DNA from: Bacillota bacterium | Lineage (GTDB): Bacteria; Bacillota; Clostridia; Christensenellales; SZUA-584 | Assembly (NCBI GenBank): GCA_023436525.1 | Contig: JAEZIW010000143.1 | Location: forward strand, 1-17,128 | DNA: 17,128 nt | Direction of reading: 5' to 3' | Part shown: positions 1 to 7,341 of the stretch, piece by piece | Position numbering within the stretch: position 1 is the stretch's first letter | Layout: each line of letters opens with the position of its first letter | Position numbers and translations under genes: made by a program | The notes under the pieces: model-generated | Databases searched by the model: none | What the model was told of the DNA's origin: nothing | What the model saw: the letters and a program-made list of their open reading frames with translations, nothing else

Positions 1-133
1 ACCTTAACTCCCAGCATCAGCTCCCGACTGGGCGTCAGCAGCCAACACAAGAAACTTCATCGATGTGCCCTTTGCGGATTTTTAGACCCGCCTTCGAAAC
101 CGTAGTACCGACTAGAATACTGCACCACCTTAA
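1..133 (-). ncRNA. Candidate structured non-coding RNA or riboswitch leader, cut by the window edge
   Basis: A minus-strand promoter (139-167) points into this GC-rich stretch, which has no convincing reading frame. The minus-strand RNA can form several helices: a four-pair UAGU/ACUA hairpin (114-111 with 106-103), a six-pair GCGGGU/AUCCGC hairpin (91-86 with 79-74), and CCCAG/CUGGG (32-28 with 14-10). A possible closing helix pairs GCUUUAA (136-130) with UUAAGGU (7-1), although its first bases may lie before the transcription start. Blocks such as AAAGGGCACAUCGAUGAAG look like conserved RNA core rather than coding DNA. The family is not identified. There is partial likeness to a lysine riboswitch (GGUGC, AAAGGG, GAAG), but the usual CGCCGAAG core is absent. 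A raiA-type Clostridial RNA is another guess. The 3' end and any controlled gene lie outside the window. Confidence 0.45.
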
Positions 134-138
134 AGCCG

Positions 139-167
139 ATTATACAACAATACCGTAATTTAATCAA
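139..167 (-). promoter_or_regulatory. Sigma-A promoter for the left-edge RNA
   Basis: On the minus strand the -35 element TTGATT (167-162) is followed after exactly 17 nt by a perfect -10 element TATAAT (144-139). Transcription would begin near 133-131 and run away from recA, which ends at 208. The transcript is therefore separate from, or additional to, recA read-through. Confidence 0.6.
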
Positions 168-207
168 AGGTGCCGGTTGAATATATTGATGCGTTTACAG
201 ATTGTTC

Positions 208-1227
208 TTATTCCGGCTGCGCAGGTGCCGTCATGACGCTGCCAAGGTTGTATTCCTTGAGAATCGCCGCCTTAACTTCGTCATACACGTCCTTATTGTC
301 TTTAAGATACAGCCGCGCGTTGTCTTTCCCCTGCCCGATGCGCACATCGTTGTAAGAGAACCACGAGCCGGATTTTTTGATCAGCCCGGCTGTCACGCCC
401 AAATTTAACACGCTGCTCTCCGCCGATATCCCTTCGCCGTAGTAAATCTCAAACTCGGCGTTTTTAAACGGCGGGGCCACCTTGTTCTTGGCAACCTTGA
501 TTTTGGTGCGGTTGCCAATCATCTCGTCGCCGCTCTTGATGGTCTCTATACGGCGCACATCAAGGCGCACCGACGCGTAAAACTTAAGCGCGCGTCCGCC
601 CGGCGTGGTTTCGGGGTTGCCGAACATCACGCCCACCTTTTCACGCAGCTGATTGATGAAAACCGCCACAGTATTGGATTTATTGACGATACCCGCCAGC
701 TTGCGCAGAGCCTGAGACATCAGCCGCGCCTGCAAGCCCACATGTGACTGCCCCATTTCACCGTCAATCTCGGCCTTGGGCACCAGTGCCGCCACCGAGT
801 CGATAACGATGATATCGATGGCACCGCTGCGCACCAGCGCTTCGGTGATATCGAGAGCCTGTTCCCCCGTGTCGGGCTGGGATACATACAGGTTATCCGT
901 ATCGACGCCTAAATTCTTCGCATACACCGGGTCGAGCGCGTGCTCTGCGTCTACAAACGCCGCCGCACCCCCGAGCTTTTGCGCCTCGGCCACCATATGC
1001 AGCGCCACCGTTGTTTTACCCGAAGACTCCGGCCCGTATATTTCGATGATACGTCCGCGCGGCACACCGCCCACGCCAAGCGCGATATCGAGCTCTAAAC
1101 AGCCCGTCGGAATCACCGATACGGGAACCGACGCTTTGTCTCCAAGCTTCATCACGCTGCCCTTGCCAAACTGCTTTTCTATCTGTGTGAGCGCCATCTC
1201 CAGCGCTTTTTGTTTCTCCACCGACAT
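208..1227 (-). CDS. recA: RecA recombinase
   Basis: This is RecA, the ATP-dependent DNA strand exchange protein of homologous recombination; it also stimulates LexA self-cleavage in the SOS response. At 339 residues it is close to the usual length. The Walker A motif GPESSGKT lies at residues 65-72, the Walker B stretch [12 protein letters not shown] and the L1/L2 regions follow, and the short C-terminal tail is less acidic than in enterobacteria. The ATG at 1227 is supported by a GAGGAGGG site about 9 nt upstream. It lies 63 nt after pgsA and is the last gene of the ftsK-rimO-pgsA-recA series. No LexA box of the GAAC-N4-GTTC type was seen in the gap before it, so SOS control is not evident here. 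The identification is certain. Confidence 0.98.
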   Translation of the reverse strand: MSVEKQKALEMALTQIEKQFGKGSVMKLGDKASVPVSVIPTGCLELDIALGVGGVPRGRIIEIYGPESSGKTTVALHMVAEAQKLGGAAAFVDAEHALDPVYAKNLGVDTDNLYVSQPDTGEQALDITEALVRSGAIDIIVIDSVAALVPKAEIDGEMGQSHVGLQARLMSQALRKLAGIVNKSNTVAVFINQLREKVGVMFGNPETTPGGRALKFYASVRLDVRRIETIKSGDEMIGNRTKIKVAKNKVAPPFKNAEFEIYYGEGISAESSVLNLGVTAGLIKKSGSWFSYNDVRIGQGKDNARLYLKDNKDVYDEVKAAILKEYNLGSVMTAPAQPE

Positions 1228-1270
1228 ATCCCAAAGCCCTCCTCACTATTCAATCACTATCATATCAAAC

Positions 1271-1296
1271 GTCTGTCCGTAATTTCGGACTCAGAC
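1271..1296 (-). other. Small hairpin at the pgsA-recA junction
   Basis: GTCCG (1275-1279) pairs with CGGAC (1286-1290) across a 6-nt loop, and GTCT/AGAC flanks can extend the stem with a bulge. It overlaps the pgsA stop codon. No good T-run follows on the minus strand, so it is at most a weak attenuator or an RNA-processing site between pgsA and recA. Confidence 0.3.
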
Positions 1297-1863
1297 GAGT
1301 TCTTTCAGCACGTCCTTGTTCTTCACAAAATAGCTGATACACGAGAGCACCGATAATACCGTCGCGATACACATCAGCACAAAGCCGCCGATGATGAGCA
1401 CCTGTTCAAAGAATGTGCTCACAAACACGCCGGCCTGCAGCATCACCGTGACGATCGCCACGATCTGTACCACCGTTTTGGCTTTGCCGAATATATCGGC
1501 CGCGAGCACCTTTCCTTCCGCCGCCGCCAGCAGCCTCAGGCCGCTGATGACAAACTCACGCCCCACCATGATAATCACAAGAATCTCGTTAACCCATCCG
1601 CCGTCTGCCTCGGGCATGGCTGTGAGCATAATCAGCGCGCTGCACACGAGCAGCTTGTCCGCAATCGGGTCAATCAATTTCCCGAAGTTCGTCACAATGC
1701 CATGTTTACGCGCAAGCCGTCCGTCGAAAAGATCGGTCAGCGACGCGACGATAAACACGAGTGCCGCGTAATAATTCCAATACGGTATCGGCAAATAGAA
1801 GAAGATGATAAACACCGGAACCAGGAAAATTCGAAAAAGCGTGAGTTTATTGGCTATATTCAT
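1291..1863 (-). CDS. pgsA: CDP-diacylglycerol--glycerol-3-phosphate 3-phosphatidyltransferase
   Basis: PgsA makes phosphatidylglycerophosphate from CDP-diacylglycerol and glycerol-3-phosphate, the committed step to phosphatidylglycerol and cardiolipin, in the cytoplasmic membrane. The protein has 190 residues, the normal size. The CDP-alcohol phosphotransferase signature D-x2-D-G-x2-A-R-x8-G-x3-D-x3-D is complete: D44, D47, G48, A51, R52, G61, D65, D69. Several hydrophobic helices surround it (roughly residues 10-25, 30-43, 75-92, 120-145 and 152-175). The ATG overlaps the rimO stop in an ATGA tetranucleotide, which indicates translational coupling, and GGGAGAG lies just upstream inside rimO. 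A related family member such as cardiolipin synthase is possible in principle, but position and motif favour PgsA. Confidence 0.93.
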   Translation of the reverse strand: MNIANKLTLFRIFLVPVFIIFFYLPIPYWNYYAALVFIVASLTDLFDGRLARKHGIVTNFGKLIDPIADKLLVCSALIMLTAMPEADGGWVNEILVIIMVGREFVISGLRLLAAAEGKVLAADIFGKAKTVVQIVAIVTVMLQAGVFVSTFFEQVLIIGGFVLMCIATVLSVLSCISYFVKNKDVLKELV

Positions 1864-3167
1864 TTAAGCTCTCCCAACAGATCATATTCACTTGAATCGG
1901 TAATAAGCACATCATGAAAAGTGCCCGCCGTCAAGTCTTTTTTCACCGAAATATAGGTTGCACCATCCACCTGCGGTGCCTGCCCCATTGTGCGCCCGAG
2001 CGTCATGCCCGTTTCATCGGGGCCGTCGACAATCACACGCACCGTCTGCCCCACCAGTTCATTGTTATAATCATCCGAAATGCCCGCCTGCACCGCCATC
2101 ACCTTTTCGTGGCGCTCCTGCTTTATGTCCTCATCTATCTGGCCGCTCATCTTTGCGGCGGCGGTGCCTTCCTCGGCAGAATAGCGGAACACACCGAGAC
2201 GCTCAAAGCGAATCTCTCTGATACTGTCGAGCAGAATATCAAAGTCGTCCTGCGTCTCGCCCGGGAAACCGACGATCAGCGAGGTGCGCAGCACAAAGCC
2301 CTTTTCGTGCAGCGATTTTGTCAGCGCAATCGATTCTTTTCGGGTATGACGCCGGTGCATGGCTTTGAGCACGCTGTCGGAAAAATGCTGCATCGGTATA
2401 TCAAGATAGCGGCAGACGTTGTCGTGCTTTTGCATCACGTCGATCAGTTCATCCGTGATGCCTTCCGGGTAGCAATACATCACGCGCAGCCAGCCGCCCT
2501 GCATGATTTGCGCGGCTTCGTCAATAAGCCTTGGCAGCTCGCGTTGGCCCAAATCCTCACCGTAGCGCGTGGTGTCCTGCGCAACCAGCACGGCTTCACT
2601 AACGCCGCCCGCACGCAGGTCTTCAATTTCTGCGAGCACGCTCTTTAACGGCCGGCTTTTCAGCGGCCCTCTGATGCGCGGTATCGCGCAATAGCTGCAG
2701 CTGTTTGAGCAGCCGTCCGCAATGCGCACATAAGCAAGGTGAGACGGCGTGGTGAGCACACGGCCTTCCATGTCGCCGTCCAATCGGTCGCAGCAAACGT
2801 AACGTTTGCCGTTCAGTACGTTTTGTATCGCGTCGAGCAGATTGCTGTACGCATTCACGCCGAGGAAGGCGTCTACCTCGGGCAGTTCCTCGGCAAGCTC
2901 CTTTGCGTAGCGCTGTGCGAGGCAGCCCGTAACGATTAACGCGGGCGCGCCGTTCTGCTTGTACTGTGCCATCTCGAGTATCACGTCGATGGATTCGCGC
3001 TTCGCGTCATCGATGAAGCCGCAGGTGTTCACGATGATCACATCGGCATCCTCCGGCGCATCCACAATCGCGGCATTGCTGCCCGCAAGAATGCCGAGCA
3101 TGTGTTCGGTATCGATTCTGTTTTTGTCACATCCAAGCGATACGATGTATATAAGAAGATTATCCAT
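1860..3167 (-). CDS. rimO: Ribosomal protein S12 methylthiotransferase RimO
   Basis: RimO is a radical-SAM iron-sulfur enzyme that methylthiolates an aspartate of ribosomal protein S12. The N-terminal UPF0004 domain carries the three auxiliary-cluster cysteines C13 (SLGCDKNRID), C49 (NTCGF) and C82 (TGCLAQRY). The radical-SAM C-x3-C-x2-C motif is C153, C157, C160, and a TRAM domain occupies about the last 65 residues. SLGCDKNR is typical of RimO rather than MiaB. I place the start at the ATG at 3167 (435 residues) because GGAGAGGAG lies immediately upstream; the longer frame to 3191 would put that site inside the coding region and adds no conserved sequence. It overlaps pgsA by 4 nt. The identification is very secure. 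Confidence 0.94.
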   Translation of the reverse strand: MDNLLIYIVSLGCDKNRIDTEHMLGILAGSNAAIVDAPEDADVIIVNTCGFIDDAKRESIDVILEMAQYKQNGAPALIVTGCLAQRYAKELAEELPEVDAFLGVNAYSNLLDAIQNVLNGKRYVCCDRLDGDMEGRVLTTPSHLAYVRIADGCSNSCSYCAIPRIRGPLKSRPLKSVLAEIEDLRAGGVSEAVLVAQDTTRYGEDLGQRELPRLIDEAAQIMQGGWLRVMYCYPEGITDELIDVMQKHDNVCRYLDIPMQHFSDSVLKAMHRRHTRKESIALTKSLHEKGFVLRTSLIVGFPGETQDDFDILLDSIREIRFERLGVFRYSAEEGTAAAKMSGQIDEDIKQERHEKVMAVQAGISDDYNNELVGQTVRVIVDGPDETGMTLGRTMGQAPQVDGATYISVKKDLTAGTFHDVLITDSSEYDLLGELK

Positions 3168-3193
3168 CTTTCTCCTCTCCGAGCGACACAATT

Positions 3194-3221
3194 CTTATGT
3201 CGATGATCTTCAATTTGTCAA
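3194..3221 (-). promoter_or_regulatory. Probable promoter of rimO-pgsA(-recA)
   Basis: On the minus strand a perfect TTGACA (3221-3216) is followed after 16 nt by CATAAG (3199-3194), a four-of-six match to the -10 element. It lies about 27 nt before the rimO start. The -10 is weak, so the exact position is uncertain. Confidence 0.4.
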
Positions 3222-3292
3222 AATTCTGTATAGCCTCTCTCAGTGACTTCTCAATGAGATGAAGCGAGGCCTGTCATGCGCACCGTTGATGC

Positions 3293-3342
3293 GTTTTATC
3301 TCTCCCCCGGTCACCTATCGGTGATTGAGGGAGAGATAAAAC
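3293..3342. repeat. Long hairpin repeat between ftsK and rimO
   Basis: A 14-bp perfect inverted repeat, GTTTTATCTCTCCC (3293-3306) and GGGAGAGATAAAAC (3329-3342), encloses an inner hairpin with TCACC (3311-3315) and GGTGA (3320-3324) around a TATC loop. It is a nearly continuous 50-nt stem-loop. It lies in the 310-nt gap 3168-3477, which holds no gene. It may end the ftsK transcript, but it looks more like a dispersed palindromic element, because a diverged version of the core occurs at 14348-14366. Confidence 0.6.
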
Positions 3343-3369
3343 GGCTTAAAACCAATTCACTCCCTCCGT

Positions 3370-3420
3370 CAATGACCGGACTAACGTCCGCTCATTGCCA
3401 CCTCCCTCTCGGAGGGAGGC
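3370..3420. repeat. Paired GC-rich hairpins, dispersed-repeat type
   Basis: Two adjacent stem-loops follow the long hairpin. CAATGA and CGGAC (3370-3381) pair with GTCCG and TCATTG (3386-3397) around a TAAC loop with one C-C mismatch. Then CCTCCCTC (3401-3408) pairs with GAGGGAGG on the other side of a short turn. The layout (CTCCCTCC-GTCA, variable hairpin, CACCTCCCTC, GGAGGGAGG) resembles small dispersed repeats common in Faecalibacterium-like genomes; the family assignment comes from memory. Confidence 0.5.
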
Positions 3421-3477
3421 AGGGGTGCGAGCACGCAGTTGATTATTATGCGCTGTGGTTTCTATTAAAAAACAGTA

Positions 3478-5868
3478 CTATCCTTCTATTTCCTCTCTGG
3501 GCCCGAACATATCCTCAAACTTGTCCCAGGAAATCAACACATTTCGCGCCTTACTGCCCTCAAACGGGCTCACAATCTGCCGCTGCTCCATTTCGTCCAC
3601 CAGCCGTGCCGCCCTTGCATACCCCACGCGCAGCCGCCGCTGTATCATCGAAATCGATGCCTGCCCATATTCCAGCACCACCGCCACGGCTCTGGGGAGC
3701 AGCTCATCCGCGTCATCATCGCTTTCCGCCTTTTCCGCTCCGCCCGTGTTGATGTTCGTCATAATATCCTGATCAAACGTCTGCTCTTCGGGGTCCTTCG
3801 CCACATACTCGGTCACAGCCTCGATATCAACGTCTGACACGTAGCAGCCCTGCAGCCTTATCGGGCGCGGTGCGCCGGTCGGGTGATAAAGCATGTCGCC
3901 GTTGCCCAGCAGCTTTTCCGCGCCGTTCTGGTCGAGTATCGTACGCGAATCCACGCCGGAGTTCACCTTAAACGCGATACGCGAGGAGATGTTCGCCTTG
4001 ATAATGCCCGTGATAACGTTGACAGACGGACGCTGTGTCGCAACAATTAAATGTATGCCCGCGGCACGCCCCAGCTGAGCGATACGGCAGATCGCATCCT
4101 CCACCTCGCGCGGCGCGGCCATCATCAGCTCGGCAAGCTCGTCGATGATCACGACGATACGCGGCAGCGTTTCCTGCCCCTCGTCCAGCAGCGTATTGAA
4201 GCGGTTCAAATCGCGCGCGCCCTTTTCCGCAAACGCTTTATAGCGCGATGTCATCTCGCTGACCGCCCAGTTAAGCGCACCGGCTGCCTTTTTTGGTTCT
4301 GTCACCACCGGCACCAGCAGATGCGGCAGATTCTTGAACATCGACAATTCCACGACCTTAGGGTCAATCATCACCATTTTTAATTCTTCGGGTGTCGCTT
4401 TAAACAGCAGGCTGGTCACCAGCGAGTTGATGCACACGCTCTTGCCCGCGCCCGTCTCCCCGGCGATCAGTATATGCGGCATCTTGGTGATGTCCACATA
4501 ATAGTTTTTCCCGGAAATATCTTTGCCGAGCGCAAAGGTAAGCGGCGACGGCGCGTTTTTAAATTCGTCCGAATCAAGCAGCGGCCGCAGATGCACAAAC
4601 GACACATTGGAATTCGGCACTTCGATGCCCACAGCTGCTTTGCCGGGTATCGGCGCTTCAATTTTCACGCTGCGCGCAGCAAGGCTCATCGATATATCAC
4701 TTTCGAGCTCTTTAATACGTTTGACGCGTACGCCCGCGGCGGGCTTGAGCTCATACCGTGTGACCACGGGGCCCCGCACAATATGCACCACCTCGGCCTC
4801 CACACCGAAGTTCGCAAGCGTTTCCTCAATGATCTGCGCGTTTTTGTGCTGTTCCTCAAGGCTGCCCGCTTTGCTTTTCTCCACCGGCTTGGACAACAGC
4901 GATATCGGCGGCACCTTATACGCCTTGCCTTTTTTGCGAACCGGCGCTGTCGGTGCTGCTGTATCGGTATGAGCCACCGGCAGTTCCTGCGTTTGCTCCG
5001 GTTCTGTTTTGCCGTGCGCATCATAGTCTTCTATCGTGAGGCCGCGCTTTGCCGGTGCAGGCTTTTGCTCCGGCACCGGCAGCTGCTCTGCCTTCTTATT
5101 AACATCTGTATATATCTCGTCGTCCAAGTATGCAGGCTGTTTCTTCTTGCGCCGGAAGCTGCGCTCGTCCAGTATCTCCGGCTCGTCCGGCTCCTCATCT
5201 TCTTCCGGCATGTCATCTCTTAAGTTTTCAATATACAGCCGGTTCTTTCGACGCTCTTCCGCCCGCACCGATACCGTTTCCCGCGCCTTCTCCACCGTGC
5301 GTTTGCTCACGCGCGCCACATCCTGGCTCATTTTCTTAATGGACAGATTCGCGATAATCAGCACGCAGATGATCGCCATCGTGATAAACAATATAATGCA
5401 CCCGACGTGTCCAACCAGCAGGTCGCACGGGTAAACGAGCAGGCAGCCGACAGCGCCCGACCCGGCACCCGTTACCCCATAGTTGTATGAATCGCTCACA
5501 TAAGCAAAAAAGTCGCTTAAATCCAGCTTGTTCAGCAGGCCGGTATGCGCTAAAGAAAAAACGGCGATAACCAGCAGTATCCACAGTGCTGTTTTGCCTT
5601 TGTTGATTCGTTTGCTGCGCGCCGCGATCATGAGTATACCGATCACCACAAACAAAAAGGGCACGGCATACGTAAACAGCCCAAACAGACCGAATAACAC
5701 ATCTCGGGCAGCGCCGCCCAAAAGCCCTGTATCGGTTTTGATATACACACAAACGCCAAGGAAAATGCCGAGAGCGATCATGATAACACCGGCGATTTCT
5801 CCGTGGCGTTTCGCTTCAGGATTCACTTGTTTTTTTGTTGGTTTTTTCTTTGGGTTGCCTTTCGGCAT
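3478..5868 (-). CDS. ftsK: DNA translocase FtsK/SpoIIIE
   Basis: This is a hexameric DNA pump of the FtsK/SpoIIIE family, which moves chromosomal DNA through the closing septum at division or into the forespore. Four hydrophobic helices in the first ~175 residues anchor it in the membrane. A long charged and Pro-rich linker follows (about residues 180-340), then the alpha/beta motor with Walker A GETGAGKS (about 470-477) and Walker B IVVIIDELAELMM. A C-terminal winged-helix gamma domain (QRRLRVGYARAARLVDEM) reads the polar DNA sequences that orient the motor. I start it at the ATG at 5868 (796 residues), preceded by GAGGTGA; a longer frame to 5919 would run across the predicted promoter. Whether it serves division, sporulation or both cannot be told from sequence. 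The spore genes nearby make a SpoIIIE role likely. Confidence 0.95.
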   Translation of the reverse strand: MPKGNPKKKPTKKQVNPEAKRHGEIAGVIMIALGIFLGVCVYIKTDTGLLGGAARDVLFGLFGLFTYAVPFLFVVIGILMIAARSKRINKGKTALWILLVIAVFSLAHTGLLNKLDLSDFFAYVSDSYNYGVTGAGSGAVGCLLVYPCDLLVGHVGCIILFITMAIICVLIIANLSIKKMSQDVARVSKRTVEKARETVSVRAEERRKNRLYIENLRDDMPEEDEEPDEPEILDERSFRRKKKQPAYLDDEIYTDVNKKAEQLPVPEQKPAPAKRGLTIEDYDAHGKTEPEQTQELPVAHTDTAAPTAPVRKKGKAYKVPPISLLSKPVEKSKAGSLEEQHKNAQIIEETLANFGVEAEVVHIVRGPVVTRYELKPAAGVRVKRIKELESDISMSLAARSVKIEAPIPGKAAVGIEVPNSNVSFVHLRPLLDSDEFKNAPSPLTFALGKDISGKNYYVDITKMPHILIAGETGAGKSVCINSLVTSLLFKATPEELKMVMIDPKVVELSMFKNLPHLLVPVVTEPKKAAGALNWAVSEMTSRYKAFAEKGARDLNRFNTLLDEGQETLPRIVVIIDELAELMMAAPREVEDAICRIAQLGRAAGIHLIVATQRPSVNVITGIIKANISSRIAFKVNSGVDSRTILDQNGAEKLLGNGDMLYHPTGAPRPIRLQGCYVSDVDIEAVTEYVAKDPEEQTFDQDIMTNINTGGAEKAESDDDADELLPRAVAVVLEYGQASISMIQRRLRVGYARAARLVDEMEQRQIVSPFEGSKARNVLISWDKFEDMFGPREEIEG

Positions 5869-5887
5869 GCGTTTCACCTCGGTAAGT

Positions 5888-5915
5888 ATTATATCATACC
5901 GAAGGAAATATACAA
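5888..5915 (-). promoter_or_regulatory. Promoter of ftsK
   Basis: On the minus strand a perfect TATAAT (5893-5888) carries an upstream TGN extension. TTGTAT (5915-5910) lies 16 nt further upstream. Transcription would start about 10-15 nt before the ftsK start codon. Confidence 0.5.
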
Positions 5916-6109
5916 TCACTTATGTCCAATTGCAGGTTTATCTTTCCTTTCCATCCATTATGATGTATCGCGCTGCAAACGGTCTGTTACCGCCTTTGGT
6001 ATATGGTTTATATTACCGATGAAAAAGTTTTCAAATAATCACAATAAATACTGCAATATTTTCTTTGTACCGCCGTCTTAATGGCATAGGTTAAGCAAGG
6101 AACGGATTG

Positions 6110-6652
6110 ATGGATCAAAAAGCAAGCAGCCGGTTATTCGACTATTTCGCAACGGAAAACAGAAAACTCACCGGCTACGTGAAAAAAAGAATGAGTGACA
6201 TCGGCGATATGGATGCCGAGGATATCGTCGGCGATGTGATGCTGAATCTGTTTAAAAGAGCAGATACACCGCTGAGCATTGAAAACCTCGGCGCCTATGT
6301 TTACCGCGCGCTCAGAAACAAGATTATTGACCATCACCGCAAGACTTGCCGAACCGTTTCTTTGCAGAACTGCTTGAATGACGACGGAGATACAAAATTC
6401 ATTGAGCTGCTCACTGACGACAGCGCCTGTGTGAGCAGCGTTGCCGAGAGAAAAGAGTTTATGCGCAGGCTTTCTGAAGCCGTCGGTGCGCTGGAGCCCA
6501 AGCAGCAGGCCGTGTTTATTGCCACCGAGATGCAGGGGCTGTCGTTCAAAACCCTCTCGGCGCAGTGGAACGAACCGGTGGGTACGCTGCTGTCCAGAAA
6601 ATACCGTGCGATAAAGGCCTTGCGCGACATGCTCAACGATTTTAAACCATAA
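6110..6652 (+). CDS. ECF-like RNA polymerase sigma factor
   Basis: This is a small two-domain sigma-70 family factor of 180 residues. Residues ~5-80 resemble region 2 (acidic DAEDIVGDVMLNLFKR, then AYVYRALRNKIIDHHRK). Residues ~118-178 resemble region 4 with a helix-turn-helix (LEPKQQAVFIATEMQGLSFKTLSAQW, then VGTLLSRKYRAIKAL). The ATG at 6110 follows AAGGAA at 6097-6102; the preceding TTG is less likely. The gene diverges from ftsK and is followed after 15 nt by a small membrane protein, so the two form an operon. No classical zinc-binding anti-sigma factor is present. The regulon is unknown, and I could not find a clear self-recognised promoter in the 241-nt upstream gap. Confidence 0.85.
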   Translation: MDQKASSRLFDYFATENRKLTGYVKKRMSDIGDMDAEDIVGDVMLNLFKRADTPLSIENLGAYVYRALRNKIIDHHRKTCRTVSLQNCLNDDGDTKFIELLTDDSACVSSVAERKEFMRRLSEAVGALEPKQQAVFIATEMQGLSFKTLSAQWNEPVGTLLSRKYRAIKALRDMLNDFKP

Positions 6653-6667
6653 AAGGAGATACGAAAA

Positions 6668-7057
6668 ATGATTAAGCAAACGAAAGAACGATGGGAAAAA
6701 GCGCCGAAATGGAGAAAACGGCTGATTGCAGGGATATTTATTGCCGCAGGCATTGCGGCGCTTGGGCTGGCGCTCGGGTATTTGATTGTGTGGCTGTGGA
6801 ATTCGCTGATGCCGGGGATTTTCGGTTTGCCGGAGATCACCTATTGGCAGGCCGTGGGACTCTTTATTCTGGCAAAAATAATATTCGGCAGTTCCATCGG
6901 CGCAGACAACAAAGACAAGTCAGCTAAGAATAAAAAGAATAAGACAACCGACGACAGCAATGACAAAGATCAAGAAAACTGGGCGCATTATAACGAGTGG
7001 TGGGAAAGCGAAGGCAAAAAGGCTTTCGATGACTATGTGAACAAAAAGGGCGAGTGA
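6668..7057 (+). CDS. Small two-helix membrane protein paired with the sigma factor
   Basis: The protein has 129 residues and unknown function. A basic N-terminus (KERWEKAPKWRKR) is followed by a hydrophobic helix (~20-46), the turn WNSLMPGIFGLPEITYWQA, a second helix (~60-75), and a hydrophilic C-terminal tail rich in Lys and Asp (80-129) that contains WWES. The segment LMPGIFGLPEITYWQAVGL recalls, from memory, a conserved motif in small proteins encoded beside ECF sigma factors in Gram-negative bacteria. A strong AAAGGAGAT precedes the ATG. Position and topology make a membrane-bound partner or regulator of the upstream sigma factor possible, but this is inference. No zinc-binding motif or known anti-sigma domain is visible. 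Confidence 0.75.
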   Translation: MIKQTKERWEKAPKWRKRLIAGIFIAAGIAALGLALGYLIVWLWNSLMPGIFGLPEITYWQAVGLFILAKIIFGSSIGADNKDKSAKNKKNKTTDDSNDKDQENWAHYNEWWESEGKKAFDDYVNKKGE

Positions 7058-7109
7058 CTTTGCCATCACTCAATGCAAATCTTGGATCTAAATATATTTA
7101 GAATATTAT

Positions 7110-7150
7110 AAAGGGCATCTGTACGCACATTGTACGAATGCCCTCTTTCA
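7110..7150 (+). terminator. Rho-independent terminator of the sigma factor operon
   Basis: GGGCAT (7113-7118) pairs with ATGCCC (7138-7143). A second small GTAC/GTAC pairing sits in the loop, and the T-rich run TCTTTCATT follows. It lies about 55 nt after the stop of the membrane protein gene. Confidence 0.6.
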
Positions 7151-7158
7151 TTGTAATG

Positions 7159-7295
7159 GAAAGCTACTAATTTCGGTCATCCTGAGGAGTATGCGACGAA
7201 GGATCTGTTGCAACAGATTCTATTCCACTTCGTAGTCTCTTCGCTACACTCGTTCACTACGGCAGTGGAAAGAATGACCTCCTACCGTAGCTTTT
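7159..7295. repeat. Nested palindromic repeat element of about 137 bp
   Basis: Inverted repeats are nested around a common region: AAAGCTAC (7160-7167) with GTAGCTTT (7287-7294); GGTCAT plus CCT (7175-7183) with AGAATGACC (7271-7279), one mismatch; TTCCACT and CGTAGT with ACTACG and AGTGGAA on the right side; and the perfect 16-bp palindrome ATCTGTTG/CAACAGAT (7203-7218). The text GTCATCCTGAGGAG ... GAAGGATCT ... AGAATGACC matches a type of dispersed repeat I know from many Firmicutes genomes. No reading frame is present. It lies between two convergent genes. Confidence 0.6.
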
Positions 7296-7305
7296 CGTTT
7301 ATATG

Positions 7306-7334
7306 ATACGCTAAAATATTCTGAACGAGCGTAT
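7306..7334 (-). terminator. Possible terminator hairpin after the TepA-like gene
   Basis: ATACGCT (7306-7312) and AGCGTAT (7328-7334) form a 7-bp stem with a 15-nt AT-rich loop, 8 nt past the stop codon on the minus strand. There is no proper T-run after the stem, so the terminator call is weak. Confidence 0.3.
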
Positions 7335-7341
7335 TGTTAAC

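Noticed and set aside
1..133. Lysine riboswitch or tmRNA as a firm call for the left-edge RNA
   Set aside because: The invariant CGCCGAAG core and the long P2-P3 arms of the lysine class are not seen. The GGUUUCGAAGG block recalls the tmRNA 5' end, but no tag frame or tRNA-like acceptor partner is present.
776..1282. Plus-strand open frame of 168 codons opposite recA
   Set aside because: It is the Ser/Ala-rich mirror of the RecA coding sequence with no start signals.
1228..1290. LexA/SOS box before recA
   Set aside because: No GAAC-N4-GTTC or similar palindrome is in the gap; the only symmetry is the GTCCG/CGGAC hairpin.
1914..2648. Plus-strand open frame of 244 codons opposite rimO
   Set aside because: It is wholly antisense to a clear RimO, rich in His, Leu and Arg as expected for the reverse of GC-rich coding DNA, and lacks a ribosome-binding site.
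3293..3420. CRISPR array
   Set aside because: The repeated units are inverted hairpins of unequal length, with no regular direct repeats and spacers.
4474..5223. Plus-strand open frame of 249 codons opposite ftsK
   Set aside because: It is the antisense shadow of the FtsK linker and motor; composition is biased and no domain is recognisable.
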